A stretch of DNA of 64,000 bases, taken from assembly GCF_033807715.1 (NCBI RefSeq), contig NC_084599.1, positions 5,694,125 through 5,758,124 on the forward strand, written 5' to 3'. Within the stretch, counting starts at the first letter, position 1. Every line of letters begins with the position of its first letter. Shown piece after piece: positions 32,441 through 44,140 of this stretch. The notes under the pieces are model-generated. The model did not search any database. It was not told the DNA's origin and saw only the letters and a list, made by a program, of their open reading frames with translations. The stretch is from Cololabis saira. Lineage: Eukaryota > Chordata > Actinopteri > Beloniformes > Belonidae. The translations under genes and the position numbers were made by a program.

Positions 32441-32856
32441 AAAGGTATTACAGCCTGATGCGTTATTAGATGCACCAAGAGACCACTCTGACTTGGTTCT
32501 GGGTCAACCAGGCCTGCTTAGGTCCTGTCAACATAACCTTTGGCTAAAAGCAAAGGTCCAAGGATCAGGCTTCACAAAGCTGTCCTCATGAACCAGTGGT
32601 GGCGTCTCAGAAGGTTTGCCTGTTCTTTTCCTGCAGACTTTGGTCTGATGCTGCAGAGCCACCTTTAAATACCACAGGGCGCTGCTACATTTAAATGTTT
32701 TGGCCGGCCACGAGCAGCCACGTGCAGCCACGTTGTTCTGAAACATAGATGATCGTTTTGTATCACGTGTTTATTGTTTTGATTTCTTTTTCCATTCATG
32801 CAGTCAACGTTTCATTTTTATTCTTGTTTTTTTTTTTTTTGATAATTATGTGTTAA
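32441..32856. other. lrrc41 intron segment
   Basis: No gene recognised. T-rich at 32826-32841. Confidence 0.4.
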
Positions 32857-33197
32857 AGGAGCTTGAGGCTCCTTTTAAGAAATGAGACTCTCTAGCGCCA
32901 CCCTTCACCACGACGGCCGTCGGGGGTACTGCAGCCAACAGTGAAGCCGGCACGGGAGAACGGGGAGAACGCACATGCAGCGTCATGTGACGTCACATCC
33001 ACAGGACAGCGCAGGAAATTCGGCCCCACAATTGCAGCACATTTTGCAGCACACAGCCTGTCCAAGGCAACGGAGAGATAAACTAGAGGGCTCATTCTTT
33101 TGGGTTTAGAACGCTTCATCTGACATTATTACTAGAAAACTTAAAACGTATACCAATTTTTTTCATAAATCCTGCCTCAATCCTACCTCATGCTCCT
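32857..33197. mobile_element. Kolobok/T2-like MITE, 341 bp
   Basis: Inverted ends AGGAGCTTGAGG and CCTCATGCTCCT with TTAA on both sides (32853-32856, 33198-33201). The TTAA-AGGRR pattern is that of the T2 family described in frogs and fish and assigned to the Kolobok superfamily. A 76-codon minus-strand frame inside is not a gene I recognise. Confidence 0.7.
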
Positions 33198-33201
33198 TTA
33201 A

Positions 33202-33992
33202 CGTAGTGCGCCATCAGGATTTATTCAATGGTGTCGCTTTTACCATCCGCTTGACACTTGGATGTGAATAAATTCTGATTGATTTTAATGTGAAGTTGTT
33301 TGTGTTGTTTGCACGGATTTCGTCACAATGGCTGTTTGACAGAGCTAGAGCCGAACTGGTAATGGCCTTCAACGATTATTCTGTAGTGATAATAGTAAAC
33401 TTTACTACTCTGCAGAATAATATCTATTTCTGAGACTGATTTCTGCTGTAAAAGTTATCATTTTTCCTGTTTAAGGCCCAGGTGGTGCCCCTGCAACATC
33501 AAGTCATTTTGATCATTCAATTTGATAAGTAATCTACCTTATGAATTATTAATAATTGTTGAATAAAATTATTAATAATTCTTGATAACTGAACAGCGCT
33601 ACTTGTTGCTAGGGCTGGGCGATATATCGAGATTTTAATATATATCGATATATTTTCAAACGCGATATGGTACGAGACAATATCGTTTATATCGATTTTT
33701 TTTTTAAATACATTTTTTTTTACATTTTTTTAATGATTTTGATATAGCTTATTTTGTGAGAAATTGACTTGAATGTTTTATTTGAGATTTTCACAAATGT
33801 TTTGTTATTTGCACAACTGTCAACCTCAGTGGAAAAGTCTGCCTGTTACTGTCTACATTGTATTAATTGCACAGTGTATTTGAATTTAATTGTTATGCAG
33901 GAAAGAGATATTTGTTTTATTTTATTCAAGAAGCATTTTTTAGCATTAGCTTCTGTTACCTACACAAAGACTCGGAATAAAACATGACTTAC
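33202..33992. other. intron with partial MITE
   Basis: 33608-33710 (CTAGGGCTGGGCGATATATC then repeated ATATCGAT motifs) resembles one end of a widespread fish hAT-like MITE; the other end is absent. No gene recognised in the remainder. Confidence 0.5.
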
Positions 33993-34142
33993 CTCTAAAA
34001 ACAAGTCCACGTAGCAGCTGACAGGCAGGTATGATTCAAGAGTCTCCAAAATAATCCACTCGTCGAAGCAGGGGTTGTAATTCCGAGTAAAAGTCCGAAA
34101 TCTCAGCACAGAACTGCAGGTGTGTCTGCTCAGCTCGAGTGT
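33993..34142 (-). CDS. lrrc41: probable lrrc41 upstream exon
   Basis: A 150-bp open segment between a good acceptor (TTCCGTCTTTCAG) and a consensus donor (GAG|GTAAGT). It encodes TLELSRHTCSS, EWIILETLESYL and CYVDLFLE. Both ends are phase 0, which fits the exon at 30025-30319. The TLEL...W..LE(S/T)L pattern loosely matches the human TLELFTVPLS...SWVSLESL segment that precedes the next exon. Assignment rests on position, phase and this weak match. Confidence 0.6.
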
Positions 34143-34948
34143 CTGAAAGACGGAACGATCGGAATCCATATATATCCATATATGGAATCTGATCAAAAGA
34201 ATTATCTCAGAAAAGAGTTTTAATGAAAGAGAAAAGCTCTGTTTTTCTGAATTAAGCAGATATTTATCTCAGAATTCTGAAAAAGTTTTAATAAAAAAAA
34301 AAAAAATATGCTCTGTTTTTCTGAATTAACCAGATATCTGAGAAAACTTAAATACGATTGACGGCTGACTTGAGCGTACAAGCTGGAACCCTCGTAGTTT
34401 GTTTTTTTAAATACATTTAGATAAATTTATATACTTGGTTCTTTGAGAGAATGTCATTGAGCAGACTCGTGGCGGAGCTGGAATGTTGCTGTCTTTGGTC
34501 TGAGAGGTCAAGGGTTCTCAACCTGCTGTATGCAATTCATGTTTTCCCAGTACTGTGTACCGGTCTTTTTCGATTGACTTCTATATGTGCATATATATAT
34601 ATAAATCTTTCTTTCTGGGCCAGATCCGTTCTCGAATCAGCAGATTCGTTCAGCAGTCACACTCATTATGCAGATCTGCACAGACTTGACTTGTCTGTAG
34701 CTCTGACTGTGACAGTCCGTCCGGCAGATGCGGACCTGATCCGGAACAGATGTGCAGACCAGACGCGTCATAGTCCCAGCGGCGGGTGTGGGCCTGATCC
34801 GGGGCAGCTCTGCAATCCGCAATTTCTTTTACTGGCGGAAATGGGCTTCCATAGTTGGATGTCATTTGATTTTTATCTCCAGTTTGATACTTATATCTTA
34901 AAGTCTGCATTAGGCTTATAATTAGGTTTGACATAATGACTGGTAAAT

Positions 34949-34949
<1 letters not shown>
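34143..34949. other. region upstream of the last recognised lrrc41 exon
   Basis: 34195-34345 holds two copies of GCTCTGTTTTTCTGAATTAA with ATCTCAGAATTCTGA, pieces of the hairpin MITE at 29299-29732. No further lrrc41 exon could be recognised. Confidence 0.5.
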
Positions 34950-35022
<73 letters not shown>

Positions 35023-35023
35023 G
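34950..35023. repeat. (TA)n microsatellite
   Basis: Pure TA run with two interruptions. Preceded by TGGTAAATCCATATA, whose inverse precedes the TA run at 36340. Confidence 0.97.
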
Positions 35024-35075
35024 TAGCGGGTCCCGGCTGGGCCGCTAGCAGATAGATAATCCTGGAACCGGAGTA

Positions 35076-35143
35076 CTGGAAACACACAAATAAAATGAGT
35101 GACACCGGACCACCTCTGCTCATTCTCCAGTCCAACGGATTAT
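35076..35143. repeat. 68-bp direct repeat, copy 1
   Basis: Starts CTGGAAACACACAAATAAAA and ends CAGTCCAACGGATTAT. Identical to 35998-36065. Confidence 0.93.
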
Positions 35144-35997
35144 ATTTATTTACATATTTTCTTTAACTGTTCACTGCAACAATTAATTATTTCTGTATAT
35201 TGTCTGCATTAACGCATTGGTATCAACCATATCTATGAGACATTTCCAGGAAATGTATATCTTAGTTTTTCTTTCAGAAATAAACAACAAAATCACCAAT
35301 ATCCTTTGCATTAAACCAAAGAAACATTTTTCTTTGTAATCATGCACAAATGTCTATAACTAATCATGTAATCTCATCAATCATGTACACTCTTCTCTCA
35401 AACACACACCACTAATCATGTAATCTGAGCAATCATGTACAAACTTTTCTGTCTCTTACTTAGAGTATTTTTGTACCTAAAGTACATAAAATAAATTAAG
35501 TGTTCACTTAAAATAACAGAATAATAATTATTGCAGTCACTAACTCACGTTATCTAACATTAACACAAATTAAACAACATAACTGACCGATAGCTGGACC
35601 TTTTGGCTTTGAACTCGGTCTTGCGTTACCATGGCAACAGCCGTAACTGCTGTTAGCTTGTAGCTTCGTATTTGAGTGCTGAGCACGGCTACACAAACAC
35701 TGCTGCGCTCTCACACACACACACACACACACAGTAATAATGCCCAACCTGAATCATGTATCATACTGTATTATTATTATTCTTAAAAACAACCCACAAA
35801 TGCCGGGGAGCCAAAATAAATAAATCAAAAGTACAATCTAGCTGCGGCAACGGCCGCCATCTTGACATACTCATTTGTCACGTACGCTTGGATTCACTGT
35901 ACTTAGTTACTGAACTCGTAACTTTTCCACTTTATGTTCGGGGTTTTCATATTAACTTAAAAACATCTGAAGTCACATCAAAACATAAATAACCAAC
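35144..35997. other. segment between the 68-bp repeats
   Basis: No gene recognised. TAATCATGTAATCTCATCAA-type repeats near 35360-35440 and a (CA)n run at 35711-35732. Confidence 0.5.
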
Positions 35998-36065
35998 CTG
36001 GAAACACACAAATAAAATGAGTGACACCGGACCACCTCTGCTCATTCTCCAGTCCAACGGATTAT
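35998..36065. repeat. 68-bp direct repeat, copy 2
   Basis: Exact repeat of 35076-35143, about 920 bp away. Read on the minus strand the repeat ends TTTATTTGTGTGTTTCCAG, which looks like a splice acceptor. Confidence 0.93.
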
Positions 36066-36336
36066 GAGCTTCCCGTCCTCGTCGCGCTGTTAAGAGTCCC
36101 AGTGGAGCGGGCCGGGGCTGGTGCTGCCACCCTGTGTCCGTTTCTGGTACTAAAAGTCCTTGTGTGTTTCCTTTTTGTTCTCAATTTAGCAGGATGAAAT
36201 AATAAAATAAAAAGATACAAAAACCAAAGATAGCAATAAACCAAAAAGTGACTTCAGCGGAGATAAAACAATAATAATGACAATAATAATAATTCTACAA
36301 AAACACTTTTGTGAGTATCACATATATATGGATTTA

Positions 36337-36339
<3 letters not shown>

Positions 36340-36418
<79 letters not shown>
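36340..36418. repeat. (TA)n microsatellite
   Basis: Pure TA run preceded by ATATATGGATTTACCA, the inverse of the sequence before the TA run at 34950. Confidence 0.97.
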
Positions 36419-36425
<7 letters not shown>

Positions 36426-36650
36426 AATATATACAATGCAATCCTGCCATCCAGCATACATCCATACATGACCCCACACATGACAGATAACATACCAGTG
36501 AAATCTACATGTTCTTGTTCGGTGCTATTGTAACAGACAGGAGATTGTTTTATTTTATTTATTTCACCAAAATCCCTCACGCCATATTATTTTATTTTCA
36601 GTCTTATTTTGTTAATTTTCTCTTATTTTGGTGGGGTCCTCACAACCGCG

Positions 36651-36658
36651 GTGACGTC
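36651..36658. promoter_or_regulatory. CRE-like site upstream of a pyrimidine start
   Basis: TGACGTCA, followed 27 bases later by CTCTCTTGCTTCTG (36684 on), a pyrimidine-rich stretch like a TOP-type start. It fits a promoter for the exon ending at 36712; inferred only. Confidence 0.4.
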
Positions 36659-36685
36659 ATCCACCTGCTTTCGCGCGGTTTCGCT

Positions 36686-37066
36686 CTCTTGCTTCTGACA
36701 ACGGAGAGAGCAGTAAGTGGATTATTTTCCACCTGTTCATATTTTGTTTTATAAGTGTCTTTATAAGTGTCTTTAAGTGTTACAAACGGGGGAGTATTGT
36801 TGTAGTCTGAAGTTTTGTTGTTATGTGTTTCTTTTGTGTGCAGTTTTGGTGTTTTGGGGGATTTTCTTTTAATTGGGTTAATTTGTCGGAGGCTTGTTTT
36901 GATGGCATTGTGGGGACCCCTCTACGCTCTGACACACACACACACACACACACATACTCACAAACCACTCCATTTGTTGACCCGTGTTTCCCTCATTGCA
37001 GCTGGTGGAGAGGCTCTAGTGTCTGAGCAAACACTAAAGCCTAGTTTTTTTCCACGTTTATTTCAG
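36686..37066 (+). ncRNA. two-exon transcribed unit, likely non-coding
   Basis: Exon 1 (36686-36712) ends at a consensus GTAAGT. Exon 2 (37002-37066) follows TCCCTCATTGCAG and ends at TTTCAG|GTATGT. The two exons occur joined, without the 289-bp intron, at 37240-37331, which is direct support for splicing. There is no meaningful ORF. Exon 2 can form a hairpin: GGCTCTAGTGT pairs with ACACTAAAGCC around an 8-base loop. The gene identity is unknown; a fragment of a larger transcript is equally possible. Confidence 0.5.
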
Positions 37067-37239
37067 GTATGTTTCTGTTGCTCCCACGTTTGTTGTATTT
37101 TAATTTATTCTTTTATTAACTTTATATAAAATATGTTGTTCAGCTAGTCTTATGTTTATTGTGAAGTGTGTTATATGTATTTGTATTATGTATTTTCTGT
37201 TTGAATTCGTCATGTGCTGTAGTCTAAGTGTGGCTGCAG

Positions 37240-37339
37240 CTCTTGCTTCTGACAACGGAGAGAGCACTGGTGGAGAGGCTCTAGTGTCCGAGCAAACACT
37301 AAAGCCTAGTTTTTTTCCACGTTTATTTCAGAAATAAAC
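37240..37339 (+). repeat. intron-less copy of the 36686-37066 exons
   Basis: 27 + 65 bases identical to exons 1 and 2 except one base (CTGAG to CCGAG in the hairpin loop), joined exactly at the splice junction. It then continues directly into AAATAAAC, a polyadenylation-like motif that would come from a third exon. Confidence 0.9.
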
Positions 37340-37806
37340 TGGCTGAATATTCCCGAGTCCCTGTGTCCATCCTGTTCTTCAAGCACCAGAACACAACGCA
37401 GAGCCCAATCCAGTTACACTATGATGGCTGTGGGGACAAAACTTCTTTTGAAATGGGATTTTTTTCCAGTCCAGTCATAGACATAGATTTCCAGGCTACT
37501 CCAGAGATATAGCTTTCAGAAAAAATAAACACGAGAATTTGCTCCACTTTGGCCGAAGGTTTTCAGAAATAATAGTTTTCTTTGATTAAAAACCTCACTT
37601 AAAATGATCAGTGTGCATGAAAAAATAAATAAATACAAATTATATTTATATATTATATGTATATGTGCTATGCCAGTGATTCTTAACCATAGGGCTGCGA
37701 CCCACACTTGGGCATCCCGACCATGTGGTGGCGCTGTTACTGACTGACTTCTTCCTCAGGGAATCCAGAGGAAGAAGACGGGGGAGCTCTATAAAACAGG
37801 ACGGCC
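37340..37806. other. unassigned spacer
   Basis: No gene recognised. 37670-37800 resembles an interspersed repeat (GTGATTCTTAACCATAGGGC). Confidence 0.35.
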
Positions 37807-37908
37807 CAATCCCAGGCCCAATCCCAAACTCCACCCTAAACCCTCAAACCCTGAGCCCTCACAGACTTTCAGTGACGTCAGCGTCACGTGATCAAGTGTG
37901 AGAGGGTG
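37807..37908 (+). mobile_element. half of a GGCCCAATCCC MITE
   Basis: GGCCCAATCCCAAACTCCAC through CAGTGACGTCAGCGTCACGT to GAGAGGGTG matches, inverted, the fuller copy at 48431-48559. It is cut at 37908 by the poly(T) end of the L1. Confidence 0.8.
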
Positions 37909-40582
37909 TTTTTTTTTTTTTTTTTTTTTTACAAACTTTATTCAACATTTTAAAAAATACAAAATTCCTTTGAGGAAACATTAGTTTGCAATTGAAACAT
38001 AAATTCACAACACACAAGCGAAATGTAACTTTACATTTTTTCCAATATAAACTTCTAAATTTAAATAAAAAGAAAATAAATAAAATAAATTTAAATAATC
38101 ACAAAATAAAATAATCACAGGGGTTGACATTTCAACAAAAATGTATAAGCGTAGCAAAAATGTAACTTAAAGAACAAGAGACTCTAACATGGTTTCATAT
38201 AAATCTTGTATAAACTGATTATCTTTTGAAAGTACCTTAATAGATGTTATATAACTTTTTATTTCGTTTTTAAAACATACTAGGGAGGGTATGCTGTTTT
38301 TCCATTTATTTTTATGAATATGATATTTACCCAAAATTAGAATTATGTTCACCATCTTGGATACCTTCTTTGGTAGACCATCCATATAAATTATGACCTG
38401 AAACTTGCTGAACATACAGTTGTTGATCCCAATCTTTAACCACCGATAAACATCTTGCCAAAAAAGCTTTGTGAATGAACAAGAAAAAAATAAGTGTTCA
38501 ATTGTATAGTAGTTCTTGTATAATAGTTCTGTTTTACAGAATATACAAGGGTCTACGTCAAAATTGAACCTTCTCCTTAGGGTTTCAGCGGCAGGATAAA
38601 TATTGTTTATTATTTTAAACTGAATTTCTTTTGCTTTGGGTGAAATTGGCCATTTAAGGTAGCTGCTGTATGTCTTTGTTAACGTTACTTCAATTTCTGT
38701 TATCTTTATTTTTGTTGATTTTTTGATATCATTGAATAGCTTTTCTTTAAACACATTTCCAAGTACTTTGTTATTACATTTTCTTTCACCCAATTTCAAT
38801 TCACCGACTTTTAAATCAGGCAGTTTGACAATAACACTTGAGTATGTAAGAATATTTTTTATCATGAAATTCAAGGGAAGTGGAATAGCTCTACAGATTT
38901 TATTGAATTCTCTATAAGAGCAATTTAAACTAAACTTTTCTATAAATGTATTAAATTGCAATAAATTGCCATTTACATCCAACAAGTCAGTAACATATAG
39001 GACTTTCTTATCATACCATTCTTGTTTAAATAAGGTCTTCCTGTTAATAGTGATGCTTCTATTATTCCACAAGGTGGAGCTGTGCGGTGTGAAATTGTGG
39101 GTGAACATCATTTTCCAGTAGAGCAGTACTTGTTTGTGGAAATTAGACAATTTGATTGGCAGTTTCGTTATTTCAAAGTCACATCTCAACAAAAATTCTA
39201 ATCCTCCAACATTTTGGAAAATATATTTTGTTATGTGGAACCATATGGACTCAGGTTGAGCCAAGTAAGCTTTTATCCAATTCACTTTAAATACACCAAT
39301 CATGGATTCAAAATCAGCAGCTTTCAATCCACCATTTGTATAGTCTTTAACCATCACAGATTTCTTAAGGTAGTGGGTCTTATTTTTCCAGATGAAATTA
39401 AAAATGACAGAATTTACCTTTTTAATCATTTGAGGAGGAATATAAAGAGATTGACAAGGATATACTAGTTTTGATATGCCTTCTGCTTTTGTCAGTAGGA
39501 TTCTTCCGAGAATAGAGAGATCTCTCATAAGCCAGTGGTTGAGAGATTTTTTCATACCATCTATTTTCTCTTCTATGTTTTGTTTTTCTCTCTTATTTCT
39601 GTCTTTAGACATTGTTAAACCCAGGTATTTTAATTCCGTTTTAACAGGGATGGAGCTTATATTTATCTCAGCACAAGGATGAAGAGGTAGTATTTCACAT
39701 TTTTTCACGTTTAAGCACAGACCTGAAGCTTTAGAAAAGATTGATATTATATTTAGGGCTTTTTCAATTATAGATTTATCCTTTAGAAAGATTACTGTGT
39801 CGTCTGCAAATTGACTTATTCTATATTCATAATCAAAAATGGTAATTCCTTTAATTTGAGGGTGATTTACAATTAGATATGCTAGCATTTGTGTACATAA
39901 AATAAATAATTTGGGCGAAATAGGACAGCCTTGTCTAATTCCACGTAAGATATTAATTTTTGGTGTCATTCCAGGGTTGAGGGAGATATAGCTGTAGATA
40001 TCATTATAAAACATTTTAATAACCTTGCAGAACCCTTCTCCAAATCCGAATTTATTGAGCACTGTAAACATAAAATCATGTTCCACGGTGTCGAATGCTT
40101 TGAAAAAATCTATGAAAAGCACTAAACTATCTGATTGAATAAATGACTGGTAATCAATCATATCCAGAATCAGTCGAATATGGTTGTGAATATATCTTCC
40201 CTTTATAAAAGCTGATTGATATTTTTCTACAAGTTTTCCAAGTATTACCTTTAGACGATTTGCATAAACTAAAGCAAGTAATTTGTAATCGTTGCATAGT
40301 TGTGTTATTGGTCTCCAGTTGTCTAGCATCAACAGATCTTTTTTGGGTTTTGGTAACAAAGTTATTAAACCTGTTTTCATAGTTGGGGACAAACATCCTT
40401 TCTGAATACATTCCAAAAAAGCTCAAAATATTAACTCTTTAATGTCCGCCCAGAAATGTTTTAAGAATTCAGTTGTTAAACCGTCAATCCCTGGTGATTT
40501 ACCGTTTTTCATTTGTTTTAATGCAATTTCAACTTCTGTTATATTTAATCCTTCTTATACCAATACCAATACTTAACCAATA

Positions 40583-41929
40583 CCAATATTTAAAGCTGGG
40601 GACAGACACAACTTCACGAATTATAGACCTGTTTCTTTACTTCCTCAAGTCTCCAAAATTTTAGAAGAACTTTTCAACAATAGATTAGATGCATTCATTG
40701 AAAAACACTGTCTACTCAGTGACAGTCAATACGGATTTAGAGCAAACAGATCAACTGCTATGGCATTGATGGATTCTATTGAGGAAATAACGAATTCTAT
40801 AGATGCATATAATTATGTAGCTGGGGTATTTATAGATCTTAAAAAAGCATTTGATACTATTAATCATGATATATTATTTAATAAATTAGAACGATATGGG
40901 ATTAGAGGAATAGTGTTAAATTGGGTGCAAAGCTATTTAAGTGATAGGAAACAATTTGTGAAGTTGGGTGAGTCTGTGTCTACATGCTTGAGCATTGCTT
41001 GTGGGGTCCCACAGGGGTCAGTACTGGGTCCGAAATTGTTTATTTTGTATATAAATGATATGTGTGATGTATCTAATATCTTCAAAATGGTAGTTTTTGC
41101 AGATGACACAAATATATTTTGTTCTGGAAAAAACTTACAGGAGCTATTGGACAAGGTCAAATCTGAATTATATAAGTTAAAAAGGTGGTTTGATAAAAAT
41201 AAATTGTCGTTAAATCTGGCTAAAACTAAACTAATGTTATTTAGTAATTATAAGATAGATAATCAGGTAAAAATACAGCTAGATGGTGTTGAAATTGAGA
41301 GAGTTTCAGAAAACAAATTTCTTGGGGTAATAATTGATGATAAAATTAGCTGGAAATCTCATATAAAATATATACATAATAAATTATCTAGAAGTGTCTC
41401 AGTTTTAAATAAAGCTAAGCACTTATTAAATTATAACTCACTACGCATGCTATACTGTTCCCTGGTTTTGCCATACTTGAACTACTGTACAGAGGTCTGG
41501 GGAAATACTTATAAATCATCACTGAATGTATTAACTATACTCCAAAAACGAGCTATAAGAATAATACATAATTCTGGATATAGAGATCATACTAATAGAT
41601 TATTTTCAAATTCATATCTTTTAAAATTTAAAGATATTATTGAATATAAAACTGCCTTGACAATGTATAAAGCAAGACACAATCAACTCCCTAGGAATAT
41701 TCAGGGGATGTTCTCTGATAGAGAAGGGGGGTATAATTTAAGGGGGGAATTAAATCTAAAAACCAGAGTGGCTCGGACAACACTTAAAACCTTCTGTATT
41801 TCAGTATGCGGAGTCAAGCTATGGAACAGTATTCATGTAGAACTCAAGCAATGCTCAAGTATGAACCAGTTCAAAAAAAGATATAAAGAATGCATTATTA
41901 TGAGATATAGACAGGAAGAGTTACATTAA
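40583..41929 (+). CDS. L2-type LINE reverse transcriptase, 5'-truncated
   Basis: 448 open codons without a stop. The frame enters at PIFKAGDRHNFTNYRPVSLL and continues with QYGFRANRST, FIDLKKAFDTINHDIL (catalytic Asp), CGVPQGSVLGPKLFILYIND, FADDTNIFCSG (catalytic Asp pair), SLNLAKTKLMLF and KFLGVIIDD. The C-terminal part has LPYLNYCTEVWGNTY, LQKRAIRIIHN and CGVKLWNSI. The order and motifs fit the L2/Maui-like group of fish LINEs. The endonuclease half was lost on insertion; the remaining frame is intact, so the insertion looks young. Confidence 0.9.
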   Translation, partial: PIFKAGDRHNFTNYRPVSLLPQVSKILEELFNNRLDAFIEKHCLLSDSQYGFRANRSTAMALMDSIEEITNSIDAYNYVAGVFIDLKKAFDTINHDILFNKLERYGIRGIVLNWVQSYLSDRKQFVKLGESVSTCLSIACGVPQGSVLGPKLFILYINDMCDVSNIFKMVVFADDTNIFCSGKNLQELLDKVKSELYKLKRWFDKNKLSLNLAKTKLMLFSNYKIDNQVKIQLDGVEIERVSENKFLGVIIDDKISWKSHIKYIHNKLSRSVSVLNKAKHLLNYNSLRMLYCSLVLPYLNYCTEVWGNTYKSSLNVLTILQKRAIRIIHNSGYRDHTNRLFSNSYLLKFKDIIEYKTALTMYKARHNQLPRNIQGMFSDREGGYNLRGELNLKTRVARTTLKTFCISVCGVKLWNSIHVELKQCSSMNQFKKRYKECIIMRYRQEELH

Positions 41930-42094
41930 AAAATAGCGTGTTAGATAATTGAATTTGTATGATGTATGTATGGACCAGTATATGATATATGCCAAAGGAA
42001 GGCTCTATTTAAATGTATAATATATAAAGTATAATGTATTGCTCCATGGTGTATATTGAGTATTATAATGTATGGAGAATATGAATATGTGTAT

Positions 42095-42204
42095 GTGCAT
42101 GTATGTATGTATGTATGTATGTGTGTATGTATGTATGTATGTATGTATGTATGTATGTATGTATGTATGTATGTATGTATGTATGTATGTATGTATGTAT
42201 GTAT
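42095..42204. repeat. (TGTA)n microsatellite in LINE 3' UTR
   Basis: About 27 TGTA units with a few interruptions, within the L2-type 3' UTR. Confidence 0.95.
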
Positions 42205-44140
42205 GTGTATATGTATACGGCTTAATTTCGGGTGGCAAATTATATTTTGTGTTGTAAATAACCGGGGCAGGGCTAAATAAGTTTTTTAACTTCTCCCTGC
42301 TCCATTTCGAGCATGCAAAGAAAAGGAAGAAAAAGAAAAAGAAAAAAAAAGCCAGTGAGGCATGTTTTTGTTTATGATTGTTATGATTTGTATTATACTG
42401 TATTTATCATGATTATTATTTAACTATTGTTCTTTGGTTTAAATATATATTTTTTAGCATGTTCGAAATAAGCTTTTTCATTCATTCATTCATTCATTCA
42501 TTCTTCAAGTATATGTTTGTCTTCTATATCCAGCTTTTTGATGTCCTCATCGATGCTATCAAATAAAATGTTACAATCTGAATTATTAAATTTAGATTTA
42601 TATAGGTTACAATAAAAGAGACAAATTTCATCCTGGATTAATTTCTGATCTTCTGATATAATGTCATTTGTCATAAGCTTACTTATTTTTCTCTTAGTCT
42701 GTCTTTGTTTTTCCAGTCCAAAAAAATATGCTGAACTCTTTTCCCCCTTTTCGATCCATCTAGCTCTTGATCTAATATAAGCTCCATTTGCCTTTGCTGT
42801 ATACATGTCGTCTAACTGGGTCTGTAGTGCCTTTAATTCTGTAATGTTGTCTAAGGATAATTGTGTATTATTTGTTAATGAATTAATTTTGTCGAATAGA
42901 ATCTTCTGCTTTTGTTTCCTTAAATGTGACAGTTTTTTACCAGTATCAATTGCAATTTGTTTGGCCTTAAACTTGAACCATTCCCATTTACTAACATCGC
43001 ACATGTCTAAATTTTCAACCTCCATGATAAGAGACTTCACGTGATCACAAAATCCAACATTCTGTAGTAAATCATTGTTAAACTTCCAAATATTTGGAGA
43101 ATTCTGATGTTGCTTAGATGTTAATAAAGTTAGACTAATCATGCAATGGTCTGTGAGCGGAGCGGCTGAAATTTCACAATTTGAGATATCATTGCATAGC
43201 TCACCTGAAATCAACCAGTAATCTAGTCTGGAACATTGACCGTTTCCTGCAGAGTTATACCATGTATATTGAACAGATGTTGGATTTGATGTCCTCCAAT
43301 AATCAATTACCCGTGTTGTTGTACATAAAGTCAATATAGTGTCACTATATACAGGTTGAGAGTTTCTGTGAGGTATTCTGTCTAGCCATGAATCTGGGGC
43401 TATATTATGGTCTCCACCCTATATCACTCTATCTGAAGTATATGTTGTTTTCCATTCATTTATACGTTGACTTAATTCTGCATAGAAATTCACATTCATT
43501 GCTTTGTTGTTATAGCCGTAAACACATATTAAGATATAGCGTTTGTCATTTATCTCCACTACCACCATTAACCAGTGACCTTCAGAATCCTCTTTATGAT
43601 CAATTATACTGCCTGGAAATCTATTGAATAATACCATGACTCCTGCTGAGTGTGATGTTCCATGTGCAAAAAAAACAGAATCCCCCCACTGAATTTTCCA
43701 AAATTTTTCATCAGTCGTAGCAGAATGGGTCTCCTGTAGGAAAACACATTGTGATTTTTGATCCTTACAATACAAAAAAACGGCTTTACGCTTTGTGCTA
43801 TTTTTCAACCCCCTAACATTCAATGACATAAAAGAAATTATGATTGTTTCAAAATGCGCTTAACTTCGTTTTTCCCATGCAGGAATGAACATGTTGTCCT
43901 TAATAACATTATATATATAAAAAAAAAAAAAACAACAACTTTAGAATTTAAATCTTAAAACCACTTTGAACAGTTAGATCAGTTAAACTTTCACCTGGTA
44001 AGATTCCTACTTACAGTATATGATTAACAAGTACCTGAGAGTTGCTTCTGTAAACATAAATATATCTTACCAAGTTTCTAAGTTCCTGTTGGTAGAAGCA
44101 TTTGTAAACTTAACTAAAGTATTTGCTTACTAAGCAGCTG

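Larger units (their letters stand above)
40557..42500 (+). mobile_element. 5'-truncated L2-type LINE inside L1 ORF2
   Basis: Flanked by TTCTT at 40552-40556 and 42501-42505; removing the insert and one copy restores the L1 reading frame exactly. The 3' end is CATGTTCGAAATAAGC, then TTTTTCATTCATTC with an ATTC tail. The 5' junction has a short TACCAA-rich patch. Confidence 0.9.
38167..43829 (-). pseudogene. L1 ORF2 (endonuclease-RT) with two stops and an insertion
   Basis: About 1,238 codons once the inserted LINE is set aside; all pieces stay in one frame. Endonuclease: MSLNVRGLKN, FLQETHS, VYGYNN, then an in-frame TAG at 43421-43419 just before GGDHNIAP, then SRLDYWLIS and TDHCMISLTL. Linker: RARWIEKGEKSSAYFFGLEK. 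Insertion point after HILEE. RT: KSPGIDGLTTEFLK, an in-frame TGA at 40425-40423, LPKPKKD, NWRPITQL, FIKGRYIHNH, FIDFFKAFDT, RQGCPISPKLF, FADDTVIFL and KYLGL. A C-terminal Cys/His pattern has EHLFFSC. Two nonsense codons plus an insertion make it non-autonomous now. Confidence 0.9.

Noticed and set aside
34650..35135. Minus-strand frame with YIYIYI run
   Set aside because: TA microsatellite translation joined to non-coding flank.
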